This document shows positions 33,322 through 41,862 of a stretch of 50,920 nucleotides of DNA, one piece after another (position 1 is the stretch's first letter; every line of letters begins with the position of its first letter). This DNA comes from Ectothiorhodospira shaposhnikovii (lineage in GTDB: Bacteria; Pseudomonadota; Gammaproteobacteria; Ectothiorhodospirales; Ectothiorhodospiraceae). A program made the translations under genes and the position numbers. The stretch is taken from NCBI RefSeq assembly GCF_016584105.1, contig NZ_NRSM01000027.1, positions 1 through 50,920 on the forward strand. The letters are read 5' to 3'. The notes beneath the pieces were generated by a model. That model searched no databases. It had not been told where the DNA came from and saw only the letters and a list, made by a program, of their open reading frames with translations.

Positions 33322-34011
33322 TCACGAACCATCCTGCCGCGGGGCCTCGTCAAGCCGGGCGCGGCGGGTCTGGAGGGCGTGACGCACCAGGGCACCCATC
33401 CCCAGGAACAGGGCCAGGACCAGCAGCGGCGCCACCGAATCCAGACCGAACTCCTCCGCCCCGGTACCCACTTCCACCAGGGCGTGAACCGCCGCCGCAT
33501 AGACCACCCACTTCACCGCCAGCCCCAAGGCGGCGGCCGCCAGGAACGGCAGCAGGGGCAGACCCAGCATGCCGGCACCGTAGTTGATCACTGAATGGGG
33601 AAACCCCGGCAACACCCGCAATACCAGCTGAGTAAGGAAATCCCCCCGCTCCCTGAGCAGATTGACCACACGCCCGGCATCCACATCCGGTGGCCGACGG
33701 CCGCGCAGGTGCCGGGAAATCTCGTAAGCACCGAAAGCACCCAAAACGCTGCCGGCCGTGAGCAGACCGGCAGCCACCAGCGGGGAGTAGATGGGCGCCA
33801 CCACCCAGAGCATGAGGGTGCCGGGCAGCGCCAGGGCAAGCAACAGGGCCTGCACCAGCACCAGCCCCACCGCCACCAGGGGATGGGCGCTGGCCTGGTG
33901 GCCGAAATCCAGCAGGGCATCCAGCGAGACGGGTTGCCAGATGGCCAGCACCAGACCCAACAGTACCGGTATCAGGGCCAGCCAGAGGCGGGATTTCCTT
34001 TTCAACGCCAA
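33322..34011 (-). CDS. TVP38/TMEM64 family (VTT domain) inner membrane protein
   Basis: A 229-aa polytopic membrane protein with a VTT domain, the fold shared with DedA proteins and thought to act in lipid scrambling or small-molecule transport. Membrane segments are seen at about 9-28, 45-65 (LVAVGLVLVQALLLALALPGT), 70-95, 145-180 and 190-210. The conserved re-entrant pattern FLTQLVLRVLPGFPHSVINYGAGML near residues 125-150 matches the family. It overlaps the end of the M48 protease gene by 10 bases, so the two are coupled. Confidence 0.85.
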   Translation of the reverse strand: MALKRKSRLWLALIPVLLGLVLAIWQPVSLDALLDFGHQASAHPLVAVGLVLVQALLLALALPGTLMLWVVAPIYSPLVAAGLLTAGSVLGAFGAYEISRHLRGRRPPDVDAGRVVNLLRERGDFLTQLVLRVLPGFPHSVINYGAGMLGLPLLPFLAAAALGLAVKWVVYAAAVHALVEVGTGAEEFGLDSVAPLLVLALFLGMGALVRHALQTRRARLDEAPRQDGS

Positions 34012-35354
34012 CTCTGCAGACGCTGGGCGGCATAGCGGCCCTGCTCCGTCTGCGTCCCCGCCATCTGCACATAGCGCTGATACTGCTGCGCCGCCGCCTG
34101 ACGGTTCTGCATGTTCTCGTGGGCCACGCCCTGCAGGAACACCGTGTTGGGATTGCCCGGCAGTATCCGCTCATAACGCTGGAAATGACTCAGGGCGGCA
34201 TCCGGCCGGTTCTGGGCCAGCTGGTTGATGCCGCTCAGGTGAATGGCCTGCCCTTCATCGGGATAGGCACTGCGGGCCTGCTGCAGATAGCGCTCCGCCT
34301 CCCGATGCTGCCCCTGGGCGGTCTTGGCCTTGGACATGAGCAACAACCCCGGATAGTCACCGGGGGCCTGACGCAGGGCGGTGGCAAAATGCCGTTCCGC
34401 CTGGGCGTACTGGTCCCTGGCCATGCGGGACTCGCCGGCCTGCTGTTCCTTGATGGCGGGCTTGATGCGCCGCAATGAAGCGGTGTTGTCCATGTAACGC
34501 TCCCGCCCCACATTGCGGTTGAGATCCGCGGAATAGCGCGAGCGGGCCTCCCGCTGGGCGGTGTCGAACCGTTCCTGGCTCATGGGATGGGTGGAGAACA
34601 TGGCTTCCAGGGCATTGGGCTGACGGTCCGACATGCCCCGCAGCATATCCATCAGATCCACCATCCCCTGGGGGTTCTGGCCCGCCTTGGACATGTACTC
34701 CAGACCCAGGGCATCGGCTTCCCGCTCGTTCTCGCGGCTGTAATGGGCCAGCAGGGCGGTGGCACCCACGGCGCTGACCGCATAGATCAGGTTGCTGTAA
34801 CCGGACAGCTGTTCGGACTGGGCCGCGGCAATGCCCACGCCCCCCAGGACCACGGCGGCGATGATGCCCGTGGTCTGGCGCCGGGCGGTGTGACGAGCAT
34901 TGACGTGGCCGGTCTCATGGCCCAGCAAGGCCGCCAGGGCGGCCTCGTCCTCCATCTCCACCATGATGCCCCGGGTACAGGCCATGGTGCCGCCCGGGAA
35001 GGTGTAGGCATTGATATAGTTGGCATTGACCACATTAAAGGAGTACGGCATGTGGGGCCGGTGGGAGACCCCGGCGACGGAATTCCCCACCTGGGTCACA
35101 TAGTTGTTGACACGATTGTCCCGCAGCAGTCCATAGTCATTGGAAAACTGGTGAGGGGAATGCTGCCGGTCCACGGCGATCTCCTCCTGCTCGGACATGA
35201 GCATGAGCCGCTGCTGGCCGGTGACCGGATCCACGGCACAGCCCTTGAGGGAGGGCAGCACCACGGCCCCGGCGGTGCCGGCGGACATCAGCCAGAGGAA
35301 GTCGCGCCGGGTCATGCGGCGCCGGAAAATGCGGTTACCGGGATTGTGGTCCAT
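34002..35354 (-). CDS. M48-family metalloprotease lipoprotein with TPR-like C-terminus (BepA-like)
   Basis: A 450-aa periplasmic zinc protease of the BepA/YfgC type, which guards outer membrane protein assembly. The N-terminus has a Tat motif (TRRDFL) and a lipobox (SLKGC), so it is probably a Tat-exported lipoprotein. This fusion of signals is seen directly. The zinc site is LLGHETGHVNARH, with a further Glu in NEREADALGLEYM. The C-terminal 200 residues are helical repeats (tetratricopeptide-like: DYPGLLLMSKAKTAQGQHREAERYLQQ). A good GGAG site precedes ATG 35354. The VTT protein overlaps its end. Confidence 0.88.
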   Translation of the reverse strand: MDHNPGNRIFRRRMTRRDFLWLMSAGTAGAVVLPSLKGCAVDPVTGQQRLMLMSEQEEIAVDRQHSPHQFSNDYGLLRDNRVNNYVTQVGNSVAGVSHRPHMPYSFNVVNANYINAYTFPGGTMACTRGIMVEMEDEAALAALLGHETGHVNARHTARRQTTGIIAAVVLGGVGIAAAQSEQLSGYSNLIYAVSAVGATALLAHYSRENEREADALGLEYMSKAGQNPQGMVDLMDMLRGMSDRQPNALEAMFSTHPMSQERFDTAQREARSRYSADLNRNVGRERYMDNTASLRRIKPAIKEQQAGESRMARDQYAQAERHFATALRQAPGDYPGLLLMSKAKTAQGQHREAERYLQQARSAYPDEGQAIHLSGINQLAQNRPDAALSHFQRYERILPGNPNTVFLQGVAHENMQNRQAAAQQYQRYVQMAGTQTEQGRYAAQRLQSWR

Positions 35355-35462
35355 GATGGATGGCTCCTTCGTTCCAGGAGAACAGACGGGGTCCAGTCTA
35401 ACCGCTCCCGGGATGGCTTCAAATCTTCATGTGTTCGGATATCAGACAGGACCGACCAGAAA

Positions 35463-36263
35463 ATGCGACTCCACCACAAGATCCTCGGCAGCGGGCCGCC
35501 CCTGCTGCTGCTGCACGGCCTCTACGGGGCCGGCGTCAACTGGCAGGGCCACGCCCGGACCCTGGCGGAACGTTACCGGGTGCTGCTGCCGGACCTGCGC
35601 AATCACGGGCAGTCGCCCCACGCCCTGCAGATGGACTACCCGGCCATGGCGGCGGACCTTTTGGCATTGCTGGACCGGGAAGGCCTGGAACAGGTCCTGG
35701 TGACGGGGCACAGCATGGGCGGCAAGGTGGCCATGACCCTGGCCCAGCACCACCCCGAGCGGGTCCGGGCCCTGGTGGTGGCGGACATCGCCCCCGTCGA
35801 TTACGCCCTGGATGACCGGGAACACACCCACATCCTCGACAGCCTGCAGCACCTGCCCGTGGCCGACCTGTCACGTCGGGAAGATGCGGATATCGCCCTG
35901 GCCCGGGCCATCCCCGAAGCCCCGGTGCGCAGGTTCCTGCTCATGAACCTGGAACGGGGACCGAAGGGATTTCGCTGGCGTATTCCCCTGGATATCCTGC
36001 GGCAGGCCCTTCCCACCCTGGTGGGCTACCCAGAGACCGGCGCCCCCTACGAAGGCCCTGCCCTGTTCATTCGCGGTGAACGCTCCGACTACATCCGCGA
36101 TGCGTATCGTCCGCTGATCGAGGCCCGCTTTCCCCGCGCCCGACTGATGACCCTGAAGGACACGGGGCACTGGCTCCATGTCCAGGCCCCCGGCCCCTTC
36201 GGCCAGATCCTGCAGGGTTTTCTGGACCGGCACGCAGACCACGGGACGGGAGCCCCCCCATGA
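35463..36263 (+). CDS. Alpha/beta hydrolase (YbfF-like esterase)
   Basis: A 266-aa serine hydrolase of the alpha/beta fold. The oxyanion strand reads LLLLHGLYGAGVNW (HGxxG). The nucleophile elbow is VTGHSMGGKVAMTLA (Ser in GHSMGG) near residue 90. The acid and base are likely the Asp in RSDYIRD and the His in DTGHWLHVQAP near the end. PDLRNHGQSPH is characteristic of the YbfF esterase group. The frame stays open upstream to 34587, but the ATG at 35463 fits the family start. It overlaps the next gene by 4 bases. The substrate is unknown. Confidence 0.88.
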   Translation: MRLHHKILGSGPPLLLLHGLYGAGVNWQGHARTLAERYRVLLPDLRNHGQSPHALQMDYPAMAADLLALLDREGLEQVLVTGHSMGGKVAMTLAQHHPERVRALVVADIAPVDYALDDREHTHILDSLQHLPVADLSRREDADIALARAIPEAPVRRFLLMNLERGPKGFRWRIPLDILRQALPTLVGYPETGAPYEGPALFIRGERSDYIRDAYRPLIEARFPRARLMTLKDTGHWLHVQAPGPFGQILQGFLDRHADHGTGAPP

Positions 36264-37465
36264 CGCCCTGGCGCCGACTCATGGACGCGGTGCTCAGACC
36301 CGATCCGGCACCGGACCTGGAACAGGAGATTGCCGCCGGCGCCCGGACACAGGCCCCGGTGCTGTGGCTGCTGGGCAAGGTGCAGTCCGGCAAGACCTCC
36401 ATCGTGCGCGCCATCACCGGCGATCCGGCCGCCGAGATCGGCAATGCCTTCCAGCCCTGCACCCCCAGTGCCCGGATCTACGAGTTTCCCCCCGATGTAC
36501 CGGTGGTGCGGTTCCTGGATACCCGGGGTCTGGAGGAAGCGGATTACGATCCGGCGGCGGACCTGGCGGTGGTGGAAGGCCATGCCCATGGCGTCATTGC
36601 CGTGGTCCGCGCCATGGACCCGCAACAGGACGCCCTGCTGACCGCCCTGGGACAGATCCGCCGCAGACACCCGGACTGGGCCGTGATCCTGGTTCAGACC
36701 CGGCTCCACGACGCCTATCCGGATGACCGGGATCACCCGCCCTGGGGAGACTGGCACCACGACCCGGCGCTGATGGACCTGGATCGCGCCCTCAAGGCCC
36801 AGGCCGCGGCCTTTGCCGGACTGCCCGGCGACGGCCTGTTTCAGGCCGTGCCGGTGGACCTGACCCTGCCGGAAGACGGGTTTTCCGACCAGGACTACGG
36901 GCTGCCGGAACTGCTGGATGCCCTGGACGCGGCCTGCATCCAGGGCCGTACCGGGCTGCTCGGGGATCTGGCCCGCCATGGCCGGGATGCCTGCCGTGCC
37001 CGGATCCACCCCCATATCCTGGGCTATGCCACCGCCGCCGGGGTCTGCGACCTGGTGCCCGTGATGGGCGCGGTCACGGTCCCCACCCTGCAGGGCAAGA
37101 TGCTGCACAGCATCGCCCGCATCTACGCCCTGCCCTGGGACCGCCGGACCCTCAAGGCCTTTCTGGCGTCCCTGGGCATGAGCACGGCCCTGGGCATCGG
37201 CGCCGGGTTTGCCGCCCGACAGCTGGGCAAACTGATCCCGGTGTACGGGCAGGTGGCCGGCGCGACGGCGGCCGGCGTGGCCAGTGGCGCGGTCACCTAT
37301 GCCCTGGGCCGGGCCGCCTGCCATTATCTGGAACAACGCCGACAGGGAGTCGACACCCCGCAAGGGGTGGCCGAGACCTTTCGTGGCGCCCTCAAGGAAG
37401 CCTATGTGATGTTCAGACAACCCCGTAAAGGGAATGCGGCCACTCACGCGGAGTCCAGGCCATGA
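36260..37465 (+). CDS. Membrane-associated GTPase with DUF697 region
   Basis: A 401-aa protein with an N-terminal GTPase domain and C-terminal DUF697-like hydrophobic region. The P-loop is GKVQSGKTSIVRAI near residue 40; the G3-like motif is FLDTRGLEEADY near 92. The C-terminal half has helical, glycine-rich segments at about 255-275, 300-320 and 330-355 (LIPVYGQVAGATAAGVASGAVTYALG), which resemble DUF697 (YcjF-like). It is followed by a second GTPase with a 4-base overlap, so the two probably work together. The function is unknown; such pairs are inferred to act on the cell envelope. Confidence 0.72.
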   Translation: MTPWRRLMDAVLRPDPAPDLEQEIAAGARTQAPVLWLLGKVQSGKTSIVRAITGDPAAEIGNAFQPCTPSARIYEFPPDVPVVRFLDTRGLEEADYDPAADLAVVEGHAHGVIAVVRAMDPQQDALLTALGQIRRRHPDWAVILVQTRLHDAYPDDRDHPPWGDWHHDPALMDLDRALKAQAAAFAGLPGDGLFQAVPVDLTLPEDGFSDQDYGLPELLDALDAACIQGRTGLLGDLARHGRDACRARIHPHILGYATAAGVCDLVPVMGAVTVPTLQGKMLHSIARIYALPWDRRTLKAFLASLGMSTALGIGAGFAARQLGKLIPVYGQVAGATAAGVASGAVTYALGRAACHYLEQRRQGVDTPQGVAETFRGALKEAYVMFRQPRKGNAATHAESRP

Positions 37466-39015
37466 AACAGGAAGACGGCCCCTGGGAGCGCTGGGGCGCC
37501 CTGGTATCCGCCCTCGGGCTGGCGGTGGTGCCCCTGCTGGTCCTGATCCCCTTCGGCGCCCTGTGGCTCTGGCAACAGGGTTGGTTGCTGCACTGGCTGG
37601 GGATTGCCGCCGTGCTGGGGGGGGTGATCTACGGCGTCGGCTGGTGGCTGCAGCGGCGTGGCCTGCAAGGTCGGGATACCGCCATCGCCGACGACACCCC
37701 GGTGTCGGCACCGGATGAGGACTGGTCCGGACGGGATCTGGCCGCCTGGGAAGCGGTCCAGCGCCTGGCCGCCGAAGTGGAGCCGCGCATTCTCTCTGAT
37801 CAGCAACGGATGCTGGACACGGCGCGGCAAACCATCGAACAGGTGGCCCACCACTACCACCCCGACGAGAAACATGCGGTCTGGGGCTTCACGGTGCCCG
37901 AGGCCCTACTGCTGACGGAACGGGTCAGCGCCCGGCTCCGGCGGGTGATGCTGGATCATGTCCCCGGCGCACACATGATCCGGGCCAGCCAGGTGATGCG
38001 CCTGTGGGAACTGCAACCCGCAGCCCTTACCGGCGCCCGCTGGCTCGCTCACCTGAGCCGGGTGTATCGCACCGTGCGCTGGGTCAACCCGGCCACCGCG
38101 GCCCTGGCCGCGGCCCGGGAAAAGATGATTTCGGCCATGCTGGGCGAGGCCGGCGACTATCTGCGTCGGCGCGGGGCGCGGATCTGGGTGGAGGAAGTGG
38201 GACGGGCCGCCATCGAGTTGTACTCGGGACGCCTGCGGGTGGATGACCGGACCGAGGACGCCCGTGCAGAAGCCCGGGCCCGGGGACCGGGGGCACCGCC
38301 GGCGCCCTCCCCGGGACCGGTACGGGTGGCCGTGGCCGGGCAGACCAATGCCGGCAAGTCCAGTCTGGTCAATGCCCTGCTGGGCACCCGGGCTTCCGGC
38401 GTGGACGCCCTGCCCCTGACACGGACGCCGGGCAGCTACGTGCTGCAACGGGACGGGGCGGAAGAACTGGTGCTCATCGACACCCCCGGACTGGAAAACC
38501 GGACGCAACTCGGTGCCCTGGTTGACACCCTGGCGGATAGCGACTGCATTCTCTGGGTGGTGCCGGCACACCGGGCGGATCGTGCCCTGGATCTGGAGGC
38601 GCTGACCACCCTGCGCCGGACCCTGGAGCGGATGCCGGGCCGCATCCTGCCCCCGGTGATGGTGGTCCTGAGCCATGTGGACCGGCTCTCGCCGGCACGG
38701 GAATGGGCGCCGCCCTATGACCTGGAACACCCGGACCGGCCCAAGGCCGCGGCCATGCGGGGGGCGATGGAAGCCGTGGCCCGGGATCTGGACATCCCTC
38801 CGGCGCTGATCGTGCCGGCACGGCTGGACAGCCTGGAAACCGCCTGGCAGGTGGACCGCATCTGGGGCGTATTACTCGGCCAACTGGATCGTTCCCACCG
38901 GGCCAGAGCCCTGCGCATCGCCCGCGCCGCCCTGGGCGGCGACTGGAAACGGGTCTGGCGACAGGCGCGGCGGGCAGGCGCCGAGGTGACGCGGCAGTTC
39001 ATCAGGAAGGGGTGA
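37462..39015 (+). CDS. Membrane-anchored GTPase (YcjX/Era-like G domain)
   Basis: A 517-aa protein with two N-terminal membrane segments at about 13-35 (VSALGLAVVPLLVLIPFGALWLW) and 40-60. A roughly 220-residue helical region follows, then a TRAFAC-type GTPase domain: P-loop VAGQTNAGKSSLVNALLG near residue 292, G2-like TRTPGSY, G3 LIDTPGLEN near 335. The G4 position reads VVLSHVDRLS (SHxD rather than NKxD). It is translationally coupled to the DUF697 GTPase by an ATGA-type overlap. No substrate is known to me. Confidence 0.72.
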   Translation: MKQEDGPWERWGALVSALGLAVVPLLVLIPFGALWLWQQGWLLHWLGIAAVLGGVIYGVGWWLQRRGLQGRDTAIADDTPVSAPDEDWSGRDLAAWEAVQRLAAEVEPRILSDQQRMLDTARQTIEQVAHHYHPDEKHAVWGFTVPEALLLTERVSARLRRVMLDHVPGAHMIRASQVMRLWELQPAALTGARWLAHLSRVYRTVRWVNPATAALAAAREKMISAMLGEAGDYLRRRGARIWVEEVGRAAIELYSGRLRVDDRTEDARAEARARGPGAPPAPSPGPVRVAVAGQTNAGKSSLVNALLGTRASGVDALPLTRTPGSYVLQRDGAEELVLIDTPGLENRTQLGALVDTLADSDCILWVVPAHRADRALDLEALTTLRRTLERMPGRILPPVMVVLSHVDRLSPAREWAPPYDLEHPDRPKAAAMRGAMEAVARDLDIPPALIVPARLDSLETAWQVDRIWGVLLGQLDRSHRARALRIARAALGGDWKRVWRQARRAGAEVTRQFIRKG

Positions 39016-39109
39016 AATCCGCCAGAAAAGGACTGGGTACCCCGAAACAGGATACGAACAGCTGACGGATGGCCCGGGTGGCGGCTATGTGTAACAAGGC
39101 AGACACGTA

Positions 39110-39138
39110 TTGACAACAGCCACACACAGACCTAGGGT
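39110..39138 (+). promoter_or_regulatory. Sigma70-type promoter for the toxin-antitoxin operon
   Basis: TTGACA at 39110-39115 and TAGGGT at 39133-39138 are separated by 17 bases, 34 bases before the antitoxin ATG. An imperfect dyad (TGCGTATCTATCGTGTATGCA region, 39142-39162) follows and could be the antitoxin operator. The -10 is weak. Confidence 0.5.
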
Positions 39139-39172
39139 CTTTGCGTATCTATCGTGTATGCAGGGCTAAATC

Positions 39173-39439
39173 ATGCGAAACGCCGCCATTAACCTTAGGG
39201 CATTGCCGGAGCAGCGCGATCTGATTGACCGCGCTGCTCATCTCTTGGGTAAAAACCGTTCGGACTTCATGCTTGAGGCCGCCTGTGACAAGGCCCAGGC
39301 CGTGCTGCTTGATCAGGTCTACTTCAACCTCGACGCCGATCAATTCCAGCACTTCATTGACCTGCTCGATGCACCGCTCTCGCCCAACCCGGGGCTTGAG
39401 CGGCTGATGGCGCTGAAGGCCCCTTGGACTGAAGGATGA
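39173..39439 (+). CDS. TacA-like DUF1778 antitoxin
   Basis: An 88-aa ribbon-helix-helix antitoxin. INLRALPEQRDLIDRAAHLLGKNRSDFMLEAACDKAQAVLLDQ is the DUF1778 pattern: N-terminal DNA-binding strand and helices, then a C-terminal toxin-wrapping tail (FQHFIDLLDAP). It overlaps the GNAT toxin start by 4 bases. Such antitoxins neutralise the acetyltransferase and repress their own promoter. The pair lies immediately upstream of wrecked defence genes, a typical island setting. Confidence 0.9.
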   Translation: MRNAAINLRALPEQRDLIDRAAHLLGKNRSDFMLEAACDKAQAVLLDQVYFNLDADQFQHFIDLLDAPLSPNPGLERLMALKAPWTEG

Positions 39440-39975
39440 ATACCCCGCTCAGCGCGCCCCAGCCGCTGACCGCGGTCCACCGCGTCGGCGACTTTTCCTG
39501 CGGGGAGCCGGTGCTTGACGAGTGGCTTAAACGCCGGGCGATGGCCAACCAGCAAAACGGTGCCAGTCGCACCTTCGTCGTCGTGGATCAGGACGACCGT
39601 ATTCAGGGGTACTACGCGATGGCCGCGGGGGCGGTCGCACATCGTCTGGCGACCGGCGCGGTTCGCCGTAACATGCCAGACCCCGTCCCGGTCCTGGTGC
39701 TGGCCCGGCTGGCCGTCGACACCCATGCCCAGGGTCACAAGCTCGGCGGCGCCATGCTTCAGGATGCCCTACGGCGGGCGGTGGTGGTTGCGCAAAACGT
39801 CGGCGGGCGAGCGTTACTCGTCCATGCCCTTCACGATCACGCGCGGCAATTCTACGAGCACTACGGCTTCCAGCCCTCCACGCTCGATCCCTTAACGCTG
39901 ATGCTGCGCCTGGACATCCGGCCGTCTCAACCCCTCCTTTCCGCCTCCCCGGCGACACCATCTAGTAGCACATGA
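39436..39975 (+). CDS. TacT-like GNAT acetyltransferase toxin
   Basis: A 179-aa GNAT toxin that in the TacT/AtaT family acetylates the amino group of aminoacyl-tRNAs and stops translation. FSCGEPVLDEWLKRRAMANQQNGASRTFVVVD near residue 20 is the family start. VLVLARLAVDTHAQGHKLGGAMLQDAL near 94 includes the acetyl-CoA-binding loop QGHKLGG, and FYEHYGFQP the conserved tyrosine region. The catalytic fold looks complete. Its stop overlaps the ATG of the JetA remnant, so the module was joined to that operon. Confidence 0.9.
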   Translation: MNTPLSAPQPLTAVHRVGDFSCGEPVLDEWLKRRAMANQQNGASRTFVVVDQDDRIQGYYAMAAGAVAHRLATGAVRRNMPDPVPVLVLARLAVDTHAQGHKLGGAMLQDALRRAVVVAQNVGGRALLVHALHDHARQFYEHYGFQPSTLDPLTLMLRLDIRPSQPLLSASPATPSSST

Positions 39976-40341
39976 ACCACGACGACCTGCAAAACCTGCG
40001 TCGGATGCATCCAGCCTGGCGGCTGCTGGTGGCGGACAACGCTCCCATGATCATCAGCTTCCTCCACGGCAGCTTCGTCGCCCCCAATGTCCGGGTGCTG
40101 GCGGCCACCGACCTGGAAAACCGGCTGGAAGATTTCCTGTTTCACCTGCGCGGCCAACTGGGCGAGGATGCCTATCCCCGGGCCGCCCGCGCCTACCTGT
40201 CCGACTGGTCCGCCGATGAACGGGGCTGGCTGCGGCGCTATTACCCGGAACACGGCGACGAGCCCCATTACGACCTGACGCCGGCCACGGAACAGGCCAT
40301 CCAATGGCTGAAAAGTCTGGAGCAGCCTCACCGTGATGCGC
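39972..40341 (+). pseudogene. JetA (DUF3375) N-terminal fragment of a Wadjet system
   Basis: About 120 residues match the N-terminus of JetA, the DUF3375 kleisin-like subunit of Wadjet plasmid-defence complexes (MukF-like): LRRMHPAWRLLVADNAPMIISFLHGSFV, LEDFLFHLRGQLG, then YLSDWSADERGWLRRYYPEHGDEPHYDLTPATEQAIQWLKSLEQ. An intact JetA is about 480-500 aa. After LEQP the frame runs into a short non-homologous tail at an IS200/IS605-type right-end sequence. The rest of JetA, all of JetB and the JetC N-terminus with its Walker A are missing. The ATG overlaps the toxin stop. It is an inactivated remnant. Confidence 0.8.
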
Positions 40342-40378
40342 GAGAAGCCCCCGGCTTTAGCCGTGGGGAGGGTGTCAA
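40342..40378 (+). mobile_element. Right-end scar of an IS200/IS605-type element
   Basis: GAAGCCCCCGGCTTTAGCCG then TGGGGAGGGTGTCAA resembles the conserved 3' end of IS605/TnpB elements, which also forms the 3' part of the omega RNA (hairpin CCGGC-ttta-GCCG). It lies exactly at the deletion junction between the JetA and JetC fragments. No transposase or tnpB remains. I recognise this pattern from memory of such ends and have not aligned it. Confidence 0.55.
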
Positions 40379-41405
40379 ATGCTCGAAGCCTTCCCGGTGG
40401 AGGATCGCATTCAGGCCCTGATCACCCATTTCGACGACCTCAACCGGGCCCATGAAGCGGTACTCAAGGCCAAGGCCCAGGTCGCCCATCTGGAACCACT
40501 GGTGGCCCGCGCCGACACCTATGCCGAACGCTGCCGGGAGGCCGAAGCCCTGCGCGCCTGCCGGGAGGCACTCAGGCCCTGGTTTGCCTCGCTCAAGGCC
40601 GGACTGCTGGACCGGAGGCTGGACCATCTGCACAAGGATCTGGCCCATCTGGAGCATCGCATCGAGCAGCTCCATCGCCAGCAGCGGGAACAGCGGGCCC
40701 GGCGCGATGAACTCAAGCAGGCCATTGCCGAGAATGGGGGCGATCGGCTGGAGCGCATCAAGGTCGAGCTGGAACAAAAGCGCGAGATCCGCGACCAGCG
40801 GCGGCACAGGCCCAGACCCTGGCCCGGCAAATGCAGGCTCTGGGTGATCGGATCGGCGGCTGGGAACAGGCCCGCAAGACCTGCGAGGCCCGGCGGGACC
40901 TGATCGTCGAGCTGTCCCATTTCCGGGACTTCCACGACATCGACTGGCGCCCCCTGTCCACGGAGATGGCGGCCCTGGAGGCGGAGTATGCACAGCTCGC
41001 CCGGGACTCGGACATGCTGCGCGCCCTGGAGACCCAGTTGCGTGAACTGGAACAGGTCATGGAGGACACCGACAAGGCCCTGGGCGAGGCCCAGCGGGAG
41101 TGCAGCCAGGCACAACTCAGGCAGGAGCAGGCCCAGGCTCAGCGGGACGAGTGTGCCACCCTGCTCGATGCCACCCCCCGGGAGGCCCGGGACGCCTACT
41201 TCCCCCGTCTGGAGACGATGCGGGACGAGGCCCTGGGCGAGCATACCCTGAGCGTGGAATCCTGCGACAACCGGGAGCGGGAGATGCGGGAATGGCTGAC
41301 CCGGAACATCGACAACGCCGACAGGAGTGCCGCCGGTCTGCGGGACCGCATCATCGACGCCATGCGCGGCTATCAGAACGCCTGGCCCCTGGACAGCCGG
41401 GAGGT
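40379..41405 (+). pseudogene. JetC (SMC-like ATPase) coiled-coil fragment of Wadjet, frameshifted
   Basis: Contains the internal part of JetC, the MukB/SMC-like subunit: FPVEDRIQALITHFDDLNRAHEAVLKAK, then LRPWFASLKAGLLDRRLDHL, a long coiled coil, and REWLTRNIDNADRSAAGLRDRIIDAMRGYQNAWPL. The ATPase heads are gone: no Walker A precedes it and no signature or Walker B follows. A frameshift lies near 40798-40803, where the reading moves from the frame of 40379 to the frame of 40831. At about 41400 the coiled-coil region runs directly into JetD. It is a double deletion plus frameshift. Confidence 0.8.
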
Positions 41406-41862
41406 GGTGGCGAGGGTATTCATCACCGAGAACGAGATCAACGGCCTGGCCTTTCCCGACACCCCCGGTAGCCTGGTGATCTTCGGCCTGGGCTATGGCC
41501 TGGAAAGACTGGCGGACATCCCATGGCTGACAGAGGTGGAGATCCACTACTGGGGCGACATCGACACCCATGGCTTTGCCATCCTGGACCGGCTTCGCGC
41601 CCGCCTGCCCCACACCCGTTCCCTGCTCATGGATCGGGCGACCCTTGAGGCCCACCGCGACCTGTGGGGACAGGAGCATCCGCAGCAGCGTTTCACCGGC
41701 ACCCTCACCCGACTGACACCACCGGAGCAATCCCTGTTCGAGGATCTGCGGGAGAATCGGCTGGGAGAGTGCGTCCGGCTGGAACAGGAACGCATCGGTT
41801 ACGGGGGGCTGCTCAAAGCGATCGCTCCTCGGGTATGGCCAACCTCTGTTCAAATGAGTTGA
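41406..41862 (+). pseudogene. JetD (DUF2220) C-terminal Toprim-like fragment fused to JetC
   Basis: The C-terminal nuclease domain of Wadjet JetD, related to topoisomerase VI A/Toprim enzymes that cleave plasmids. VFITENEINGLAFPDTPGSLVIFGLGYGLERL carries the catalytic Glu, and IHYWGDIDTHGFAILDRLRARLPHTRSLLMDRATLEAHRDLW carries the metal-binding DxD. It is in frame with the preceding JetC coiled coil, giving a 343-codon fused ORF (40831-41862). The N-terminal DNA-binding half of JetD is lost, and the last residues after RIGYGG differ from typical ends. The catalytic motifs are intact, but no working complex can be made from this locus. Confidence 0.8.

Noticed and set aside
40379-41862. A new two-gene coiled-coil/nuclease defence system
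   Set aside because: The segments match internal JetC and C-terminal JetD in collinear order with a frameshift and missing ATPase heads, so decay of Wadjet explains them better.
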